A stretch of DNA of 64,000 nucleotides, taken from positions 1-64,000 of the forward strand of contig NZ_JFCB01000002.1 in NCBI RefSeq assembly GCF_000725125.1, written 5' to 3'. The translations under genes were made by a program, and so were the position numbers. The stretch comes from Streptomyces toyocaensis (lineage in GTDB: Bacteria; Actinomycetota; Actinomycetes; Streptomycetales; Streptomycetaceae). The stretch's first letter is position 1, and every line of letters starts with the position of its first letter. This document shows positions 58,042-64,000 of the stretch, piece by piece. The notes beneath the pieces were generated by a model. It was not told where the DNA came from. It was given only the letters and a program-made list of their open reading frames with translations, and did not search any database.

Positions 58042-59067
58042 TCAGGGGTGGCCCCGTGCCGGGATCCGTTCGCCGTCCCGCACCGGCCCCGGCGGGGTGC
58101 CGTCCCCGAACGGCCTGCCGCCCAGTTCCTCGCGGTGGTGCGGCGCCGTCCAGCCGGACAGGTCGGGACCGAGCGGCACGATGCCGGACGGGTTGATGCC
58201 GGTGTGCACCTGGTAGTAGTGCCGCTTGATGTGGTCGAAGTCCACGGTGTCTCCGAAGCCGGGCGTCCGGTACAGGTCACGGACGTATGCCCACAGCACC
58301 CGGTTCTCCGTCAGTTTCCACCGGTTGCACTTGAAGTGGCCGTGGTACACCGCGTCGAACCGCACCAGGGTGGTGAACAGCCTGATGTCCGCCTCGGTGA
58401 TGGTGTCGCCGACCAGGTACCGCTGCCGCTCCAGCCGCTCGGCCAGCAGCTCCAGGCGCCGGAACAGGGCCGTGCACGCCTCCTCGTACTCCTTCTGTCC
58501 GGTCGCGAAACCCGCCCGGTAGACACCGTTGTTGACGTCCCGGAAGACGTCGTCCATCACCGCGTCGATCTCGTCGCGCAGCGCCTTCGGATACAGGTCG
58601 GGTGCCCCCTCGCGGTGCAGCGCGGTCCACTCGGTGGCGAGATCGAGGGTGATCTGCTGGTAGTCGTTGGTGACCAGTCTCCCGTCGGCCGTGTCCACGA
58701 TCGCCGGCACGCTCACCCCACCGGGGTAGCCCGTCCCGCGCCGGTCGTACGCCTCGCTCAGGTACCGGATGCCGAGGACCGGGTCACGGCCGTCCGGATC
58801 CAGGGTGAAGCGCCAGCTCCGGTCGTCCTGGAGCGGATCCGTGACGGCCAGGGACAGCGCGTCCTCCAGGCCGAGCAGCCGCCGGGACACCAGGGCCCGG
58901 CTCGCCCACGGGCAGGCCCGGCTCACCACGAGCCGGTAGCGCCCGGCCTCCACCGGCCAGCCGTCCCTGCCGTCCGCGGTGATCCGGTCCGCGAAGTGGG
59001 CCTTCGACCTGCTGAACGCCTTCCTGCCGTAGGAACTGTTGCCGCCGCCCCCGTCGTCGCGGCCCAT
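58042..59067 (-). CDS. Glutathionyl-hydroquinone reductase-like (Xi-class GST) protein
   Basis: A 341-residue Xi-class GST (YqjG/ECM4 family). The catalytic Cys is in RLVVSRACPWASRALVSRRL; SVPAIVDTADGRLVTNDY binds the thiol; the helical domain has YLVGDTITEADIRLFTTLVR and FDAVYHGHFKCN. In actinobacteria, which lack glutathione, mycothiol is the presumed cofactor. It would reduce thiol-hydroquinone adducts. ATG 59067 follows AAGGAG. It is divergent from the CDF transporter. Confidence 0.92.
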   Translation of the reverse strand: MGRDDGGGGNSSYGRKAFSRSKAHFADRITADGRDGWPVEAGRYRLVVSRACPWASRALVSRRLLGLEDALSLAVTDPLQDDRSWRFTLDPDGRDPVLGIRYLSEAYDRRGTGYPGGVSVPAIVDTADGRLVTNDYQQITLDLATEWTALHREGAPDLYPKALRDEIDAVMDDVFRDVNNGVYRAGFATGQKEYEEACTALFRRLELLAERLERQRYLVGDTITEADIRLFTTLVRFDAVYHGHFKCNRWKLTENRVLWAYVRDLYRTPGFGDTVDFDHIKRHYYQVHTGINPSGIVPLGPDLSGWTAPHHREELGGRPFGDGTPPGPVRDGERIPARGHP

Positions 59068-59168
59068 GGTGTTCTCCTTGTCGCCGTCGGGATGTCCCTG
59101 TGACCGCGTTCCCCGTTTTCGGCCGACGGCACGGTGTGCGCTGGGCCGACCGGGGCAACCGGCCGAGG

Positions 59169-60125
59169 GTGAGTACTCGATCGGATCGCAGAACCCGGAT
59201 CACCGTGCTGGTGGCGCTCGCAGCCAATCTGGTGATCGCCCTCGCCAAGGCGGTCGGAGGCCTCGCCGCGTCGTCCCCGGCGCTGCTGTCGGAAGCGGCG
59301 CACTCGGTCGCCGACAGCACGAACGAGGTGTTCCTGCTGGCCGCTCTGCGGCGCAGCCGGCGCCCGGCCGACCGCCGTCACCCGTTCGGGTACGGCAAGG
59401 AGCGGTTCTTCTGGTCGCTGCTCGCCGCCGTCGGAATCTTCGTCATGGGCGGCTGCTTCTCGTTCTACCAGGGCGTCGGGGCGCTCAGGAACGGGAGCGA
59501 GGAGCATCTGGGCGGCTATGTCGCCGGACTGATCGTGCTCGGTGTCGCCCTGCTCGCCGAGGGCGGCTCGCTGCTGCGGGCCGTGTACCAGGTGCGCAGG
59601 CAGGGCGGCGGACTCCACGACCCCGCGCTGCGCACGGTGATCGCCGAGGACGGCACCGCGGTGGTCGGCGTCACCCTGGCCATGGCCGGCATGGCGCTGC
59701 ACATGATCACCGGGCAGGTGGTGTGGGAGGCGTCCGCGTCGCTGGCCATCGGGGTGCTGCTGGTCTACGTCGCCTACCGGCTCGGGCGTGAGGCCCGTGA
59801 CCAGCTGATCGGCGAGGCCGCCGACCCGGAGGCGAGCGGGCGCATCAGGGAACTGCTGCGGGCACAGCCCGAGATCGACAGCGTGGAGGCTCTCCTCACC
59901 ATGAAGACCGGCCTGGACACCATGCTGGTGGCCGCGCGCGTCGACCTGATGCCGGGACTGGACAGCGAGCGGGTGGAGGAGGTCGCCGTGCGCATCAAGC
60001 GGTCCATCGCCCACACCTTCCCCGAGGCGGACCAGATCTTCCTCGACGTCACCGAGCGGGGCGCCCCGGAGGCGTGCGAGGCATGGGAAAGCCCCGCCGC
60101 GACGGGGGAACGCGACGGGGCCTGA
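59169..60125 (+). CDS. Cation diffusion facilitator (CDF) transporter
   Basis: A 318-residue CDF protein. The first helices read VLVALAANLVIALAKAVGGL and LLSEAAHSVADSTNEVFLLA with the metal-site HS-ADS motif; HPFGYGKERFFWSLLAAVGI follows. The C-terminal cytosolic domain (IDSVEALLTMKTGLDTMLVA) completes the fold. It should export Zn(II), Mn(II) or Fe(II). GTG 59169 (VSTRSDRR) is taken as the start; a GTG at 59100 is also in frame. No metal regulator is adjacent. Confidence 0.9.
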   Translation: MSTRSDRRTRITVLVALAANLVIALAKAVGGLAASSPALLSEAAHSVADSTNEVFLLAALRRSRRPADRRHPFGYGKERFFWSLLAAVGIFVMGGCFSFYQGVGALRNGSEEHLGGYVAGLIVLGVALLAEGGSLLRAVYQVRRQGGGLHDPALRTVIAEDGTAVVGVTLAMAGMALHMITGQVVWEASASLAIGVLLVYVAYRLGREARDQLIGEAADPEASGRIRELLRAQPEIDSVEALLTMKTGLDTMLVAARVDLMPGLDSERVEEVAVRIKRSIAHTFPEADQIFLDVTERGAPEACEAWESPAATGERDGA

Positions 60126-60203
60126 GGCACGGATGCCCGGCAGCCGGCGCTTCATGCGCACCGGGACGGAGAATCCCGGTTCCGCCCGCCGGGCCCGCAC
60201 CCG

Positions 60204-60647
60204 TCAGTCCCGCTCGTGCCGTTCCAGCACGAAGACGGGGATCTCACGGTCCGTCTTCTTCTGGTAGTCGGCGTACGGCGGATAGGCCGCGACGGCGCGC
60301 TTCCACCACTCGGCCTTCTCCTCCCCGGTGACCTCACGGGCCGTCATGTCCCATTTCCCGGGCCCGTCCTGGACCTCGACGTGCGGGTCGGCCTTGAGGT
60401 TGTGGTACCAGACCGGGTGCTTGGGCGCGCCGCCCAGCGAGGCCACGGCCGCGTAGCGCCCCTCGTGCTCGACCCGCATCACCGGCGTCTTGCGCAGCTT
60501 GCCGCTCTTCGCGCCCCGGCTGGTCAGCAGGATGACGGGCATCCCCTGCATCGTCGTTCCCCGCGTGCCGCCGGAGCTCTCGTACAGCTCCACCTGTTCG
60601 CGCACCCAATTCGTCGGACTGGGTTCGTACTCGCCCTGGAGAGGCAT
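60204..60647 (-). CDS. Deazaflavin (F420)-dependent nitroreductase-family protein
   Basis: A 147-residue Ddn-like split barrel. [18 protein letters not shown], then [20 protein letters not shown], then [20 protein letters not shown] are characteristic of F420H2-dependent quinone or nitroreductases. ATG 60647 (MPLQGEY) is chosen; the frame is open upstream but not family-like. It lies downstream of, and on the same strand as, the decayed LysE gene. Confidence 0.93.
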   Translation of the reverse strand: MPLQGEYEPSPTNWVREQVELYESSGGTRGTTMQGMPVILLTSRGAKSGKLRKTPVMRVEHEGRYAAVASLGGAPKHPVWYHNLKADPHVEVQDGPGKWDMTAREVTGEEKAEWWKRAVAAYPPYADYQKKTDREIPVFVLERHERD

Positions 60648-60740
60648 GGCATCCGTCCCATCGTTCTGGCGTACTGCGGCTGAGTCGATCATCCGGAGAA
60701 CACCACCGCACGCGGGATTCATCCGGACCGGGCCCGGGCG

Positions 60741-61134
60741 TCAGCCGCCATCCGCCATCCGCAGCGCGAGCGCCGTCATCACCCCGCTCGCCACCAGCGC
60801 GGTCACCGGACGGCCCCGGCGGCCGGTCGGGGCCCGGCCGAGCAGGGCGCCGCCCCCTGCCGGCAGCACCAGCACGCAGAGCCGGGGCCGGTCCGAGCGC
60901 CGGCTGCGGGACCGCCGCGAGGGCCGAGCCGCCCGGCGTGGCGGCGAGGGCGTACATCCCGTCGGCCGTGGCGACGCCCAGGGCCGCGCAGACCCCGGTG
61001 CGCAGGGAGGTACGGGCGGTGAGGGAGACGAGGTACGCGCCGACGGCACCCACGGGGACGGCGATGCCGTAGCCGGCGAGCAGCCCCACGAGAAGCGCCG
61101 CCGTCACCGGAGCGGCGGTGTCGGTCCCTCCCAC
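60741..61134 (-). pseudogene. Decayed LysE-family exporter gene (internal deletion and frameshift)
   Basis: The N-terminal part (LLAGYGIAVPVGAVGAYLVS, then TSLRTGVCAALGVATADGMY) is a clear LysE-family start. After about 80 codons the frame changes, and the other frame carries only the usual C-terminus (PAGGGALLGRAPTGRRGRP, then VTALVASGVMTALALRM). About 100 central residues, including the conserved NP(T/x) helix, are missing. The gene therefore has an internal deletion of around 300 bp plus a frameshift and cannot make a working transporter. Confidence 0.75.
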
Positions 61135-61236
61135 GGGCCGACAGCAGCGGGAGTGGACGGGTCCTCATGGCAGGATCCTGTGGTTCCCCTCCGGGGACGG
61201 GCATGCGGTTTTCCGGGAAGTGACTAGGGTGTGCGG

Positions 61237-61761
61237 ATGGCCCGGAAGCCCTTCCTCCATGTCGTGGTCTGCGCCGCGGGTGTCGCCGCGGACGTCAGCA
61301 AGCTGATCACCTGCGCGCAGGAGCGCGACTGGGAGGTCGGGGTCGTCGCGACACCGGCCGCCATGAACGGCTTCTTCGACACCGCCGCCGTCGAGACGCT
61401 GACCGGCCGGCCGATCAGGTCCGCCTGGCGCACCCCGGGCGAGCCGAGTCCGTTCCCCGCCCCGGACGCCGTGGTGGTCGCACCCGCCACCTTCAACACC
61501 GTCAACAAGTGGGCCGCCGGAATCGCGGACACGCTCGCCCTCGGCACCCTGTGCGAAGCCGCCGGTCTCGGCGTACCGATCGCCGTCCTGCCCTGCGTGG
61601 CCGGCGCGCTGGCCGCCCATCCCGCCTACCGGGACAGTCTCACCCGGCTGCGCGGCATGGGCGTGCGCTTCGGTGATCCGTACGCGGGCGGGGCCGAACC
61701 GGACGGCGGGCGGCCGGACTTCGGCTGGGAGCGGGCGCTGGACCTGCTGCGGCGGGACTGA
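61237..61761 (+). CDS. Flavoprotein family (PPC decarboxylase-like) protein
   Basis: A 174-residue flavoprotein-fold protein: FLHVVVCAAGVAADVSKLIT, then VVVAPATFNTVNKWAAGIAD (phosphate/flavin loop), and GVPIAVLPCVAGALAAHPAY. The family includes phosphopantothenoylcysteine decarboxylase and lantibiotic decarboxylases such as EpiD. This stand-alone copy is not the CoaBC enzyme; its substrate is unknown. ATG 61237 is favoured by AGGGTG upstream over GTG 61231. Confidence 0.88.
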   Translation: MARKPFLHVVVCAAGVAADVSKLITCAQERDWEVGVVATPAAMNGFFDTAAVETLTGRPIRSAWRTPGEPSPFPAPDAVVVAPATFNTVNKWAAGIADTLALGTLCEAAGLGVPIAVLPCVAGALAAHPAYRDSLTRLRGMGVRFGDPYAGGAEPDGGRPDFGWERALDLLRRD

Positions 61762-61809
61762 CGCGCCCGCCTGGACCGCGCGGCGGGCGTCCACCACTGA
61801 GCGAGGGGG

Positions 61810-62459
61810 TCAGGGACCGCTGCCGGGCCGCAGCACCGTGAGGCACACCGAGGAGGTGTTGCCGGACACCGGGACCGCGCCGGCCCGCCACGGCACCCTC
61901 GAACGGGTCCCGTTCATCCGGTGGAGTGACGAGGAGCGCCGCCGGGGTCGCCGCGCGTGCGCCGCTGACCCCGGGGCTCGCGTACCGCATGCCCGCCCGG
62001 ACGCTGTCGCCGGATGCCGGCGTCACGGTCGCCGCGTCACCGGGCGCGCGCTCCGGGTCCCGGCCCAGCCGCTCGCCGGCCGCGTCCGCGAAGGCGGCGC
62101 CCGGATACCCGCGGAGGGTGCGGGTGCGCGAGGAGACGTTCGTCAGCACGACGGGGACGTTGCGCTGTCCCGCTCCCGGGTCCAGGCGGCCGGCCGTGGC
62201 GCTCAGGTCGGCGGTGCGGCACCTGGTTGCGGGACGGCCGGTGCGGCCGGTCGCCGTCCGGGTCCCGGGGCCGGGTGAAGCGGCGGATCCGCTCGCGACC
62301 GCGCTCCCCGGGGAGTTCCCCGGACGTGGGGACGGCGGACGCCGAGGGCCGGTCGGGGGCTCCTCGGGATCCGCTCCCGGTGGCGCAGGAGACCGGCGCG
62401 GCGAACACGGCGTGCGCACCCGCCCCCCCGACGGCCACCCGCCGCGACCCGTCCGTCAT
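61810..62459 (-). pseudogene. Decayed DUF4232 secreted-protein gene (frameshifts)
   Basis: The pieces of a DUF4232 protein lie in different frames. The N-terminus starts at ATG 62459 (MTDGSRRVAVGGAGAHAVF). The core is in a second frame (CRTADLSATAGRLDPGAGQ, then VVLTNVSSRTRTLRGYPGAA, then AALLVTPPDERDP). The C-terminus (VPWRAGAVPVSGNTSSVC, then LTVLRPGSGP and stop at 61810-61812) is in yet another. At least two frameshifts are needed, near 62300-62400 and near 61900. The expected Cys of the TCTL motif is Arg here. A sequencing error would have to occur twice to explain this. Confidence 0.7.
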
Positions 62460-62484
62460 GGGGCACCCGCCTCATGTCCCGGTG

Positions 62485-64000
62485 TCACATCTCGTCCGCC
62501 AGGGTCAGTTCCGACCAGATGGTCTTGCCCTCGGCCGTGTGCCTGCTGCCCCAGCGCTGGGTGAGCTGGGCGACCAGCAGCAGGCCGCGCCCGCCCTCGT
62601 CCCACGTCTTGGCCCGGCGCAGGTGCGGGGCGGTGTGGCTGGTGTCGGACACCTCGCAGATCAGCGTCGAGGCGTCGTGGATCAGCCGCAGCCGGATGGG
62701 CGGGGCGCCGTACCGGATGGCGTTGGTGACCAGCTCGCTCACCACCAGTTCCGCGGTGAACGAGGCCTCGGTCAGCGCCCAGGTGCCCAGCTGGTCGAGG
62801 ACCTGCTTGCGGATGGGGGCCACCAGCGCCGGGTCGGAGGGAATGTCCCAGGTGGCGACCTGCGCCGCCGGCAGCCCATGGGTACGGGCCAGCAGCAGGG
62901 CCACGTCGTCGGTCGCGCCGCCCGGCGAGAGCACGGTCTGCAGGACGCGGTCGCAGGTCTCGTCGAGCGGGCCGGTGGCGTGGGACAGCGCCTCGCGCAG
63001 CAAGGCGTGACCGGCCTCGGGGTCCCGCCCGCGCGACTCCACCAGCCCGTCGGTGTAGAACGCCAGCACCGCTTCGTCGGGCAGCTCCAGCTCGGCCGAC
63101 TCGAACGGAAGCCCGCCCACGCCCAGCGGCGGGCCGGACGGCAGCTCCAGGTGCCGGGCCGCACCGCCCGGCGGGATCATGACCGGCGCGGGATGCCCCG
63201 CCCGGGCCAGGGTGCAGCGCCGCGACACCGGGTCGTACACCGCGTACAGGCAGGTCGCGCCGACCTCCCCGTGCCCGGGGTCGCCGCCCGACTCCTGCGA
63301 CAGGTGGTGGACCAGGTCGTCCAGGTGGGTGAGGAGTTCGTCCGGGGCCAGGTCGATGTCGGCGAGGGTGCGTACCGCGGTGCGCAGCCGGCCCATGGTC
63401 GCGGACGCCTGGATGCCGTGTCCCACCACGTCCCCGACCACCATGGCCACCCGCATCCCGGACAGCGGGATGACGTCGAACCAGTCGCCGCCCACACCGG
63501 TGCGCGCGGCCGGCAGATAGCGGGTGGCCGCCTCCACGGCGGGCGTGCGCGGCAGGGTGCGGGGGAGCAGGCTGCGCTGGAGGGCGAGGGTGGTCTCGCG
63601 CTCGCGGGAGTAGCGGCGCGCGTTGTCGATGCAGACGGCGGCACGCGCGGTGACCTCCTCGGCCAGCAGCACGTCGTCGTGGGTGAACGCCTCGGGGTGG
63701 CTGAAGCGGGTGAAGGCGGCGACGCCGAGCGTGGTCCCGCGGGCCTGGAGCGGGACGGACAGGATCGCGTGCACGCCGTGCTGCAGGATCTCCCGGGCCC
63801 GCACGTCGTCCACGGCGAGCCACGGGTCGAGTTCGCCGGAGGACACCGAGGCCATGATGCTGTGACCCGCGATCAGTGAGTCGGCATGGGGCGCGGCGGC
63901 CGGGTAGACGACCACCTCGCCCACTTCGGTGGTCGCCTCGGGGTTGCCCGGCGTGCGGGACTGGTGGGCGACCCGGCGCAGCGAGACCGGCGCGGTCAGC
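62485..64000 (-). CDS. SpoIIE-type serine phosphatase with GAF and histidine-kinase-like ATPase domains (5' end beyond window)
   Basis: At least 505 residues are visible; the frame continues past position 64000, so the start is missing. Domains in order: a GAF-like sensor (ILQHGVHAILSVPLQARGTT), a PP2C/SpoIIE phosphatase (VGGDWFDVIPLSGMRVAMVV, then GDVVGHGIQASATMGRLRT, YTDGLVESRGRD, PGGATDDVALLLAR), and a C-terminal HATPase_c anti-sigma domain (ELVVSELVTNAIRYGAPPI, then DEGGRGLLLVAQLTQRWG). Such proteins dephosphorylate STAS antagonists and bind them, so the STAS protein at 56.6 kb is a conceivable client. Confidence 0.92.
   Translation of the reverse strand, partial: LTAPVSLRRVAHQSRTPGNPEATTEVGEVVVYPAAAPHADSLIAGHSIMASVSSGELDPWLAVDDVRAREILQHGVHAILSVPLQARGTTLGVAAFTRFSHPEAFTHDDVLLAEEVTARAAVCIDNARRYSRERETTLALQRSLLPRTLPRTPAVEAATRYLPAARTGVGGDWFDVIPLSGMRVAMVVGDVVGHGIQASATMGRLRTAVRTLADIDLAPDELLTHLDDLVHHLSQESGGDPGHGEVGATCLYAVYDPVSRRCTLARAGHPAPVMIPPGGAARHLELPSGPPLGVGGLPFESAELELPDEAVLAFYTDGLVESRGRDPEAGHALLREALSHATGPLDETCDRVLQTVLSPGGATDDVALLLARTHGLPAAQVATWDIPSDPALVAPIRKQVLDQLGTWALTEASFTAELVVSELVTNAIRYGAPPIRLRLIHDASTLICEVSDTSHTAPHLRRAKTWDEGGRGLLLVAQLTQRWGSRHTAEGKTIWSELTLADEM

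Overview
The window is high-GC (about 72-74%) actinobacterial DNA, almost certainly a Streptomyces chromosome arm. Evidence: the GC-rich third-codon pattern, GTG and TTG starts, a complete ergothioneine cluster, DmdR-type and CsoR-type operators, a CYP102B-like P450, many Streptomyces-type small proteins (DUF2470, DUF4230, DUF4232, DUF4235, dodecin), and the short dispersed intergenic repeats common in that genus. From memory the gene order resembles the region of the S. coelicolor left arm that carries the second sdh locus, the egt genes and CYP102B1; this was not checked by alignment. I see no rRNA, tRNA, CRISPR array, intact insertion sequence or prophage.

Layout. 0-10.9 kb: a SnoaL-like protein; a LysR regulator divergent from sdhCAB; a probable ornithine-lipid pair (OlsB/OlsA-like); a PRC-barrel/DUF2382 protein; a copper chaperone under a CsoR-like operator; a HAD protein; dodecin; an orphan sugar-binding lipoprotein. 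11.0-15.4 kb: egtABCD (minus strand, all overlapping). 15.7-22.2 kb: a stress-flavoured set (PARG-like protein, MazF/PemK-like toxin, PNPOx-like flavoprotein with a DevR/OsdR-like box, isochorismatase, AadA-like nucleotidyltransferase, CBS pair, PEBP, archease, phosphoribosyltransferase). 22.2-30.6 kb: a LysR-linked CoA-transferase, then a TetR regulator divergent from a PaoABC-type molybdenum aldehyde dehydrogenase operon with an XdhC-type maturation factor. 30.7-39.7 kb: TetR/FMN reductase, LacI, thioredoxin divergent from a disulfide oxidoreductase, peptide deformylase, TPR protein, a YheO-like regulator with a serine/threonine dehydratase-like enzyme, a cupin and a patatin.

39.8-40.4 kb is a deletion scar where the 3' ends of a lutC-like and a lacI-like gene meet. 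40.5-49 kb: peptidase, PIG-L deacetylase, CYP102B-like P450 divergent from TetR, iron-box DUF2470 gene, FUSC protein, FBP-domain protein, ROK regulator. 49.2-64 kb: short cell-envelope, stress and redox genes, two further decayed genes (LysE family, DUF4232 family), and a SpoIIE-type phosphatase that runs off the window end.

Features that stand out: a two-copy MITE-like repeat whose copies both lie between convergent genes (10871-11009 and 49151-49240); paired palindromic operators in several divergent promoters; and five gene remnants (17.6, 39.8, 40.1, 60.7 and 61.8 kb), as expected of an arm region undergoing turnover. No single locus here is clearly a new defence or biosynthetic system. 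The best leads for new biology are the repeat element, the operator/regulator pairs and the stress-flavoured set at 15.7-22 kb.
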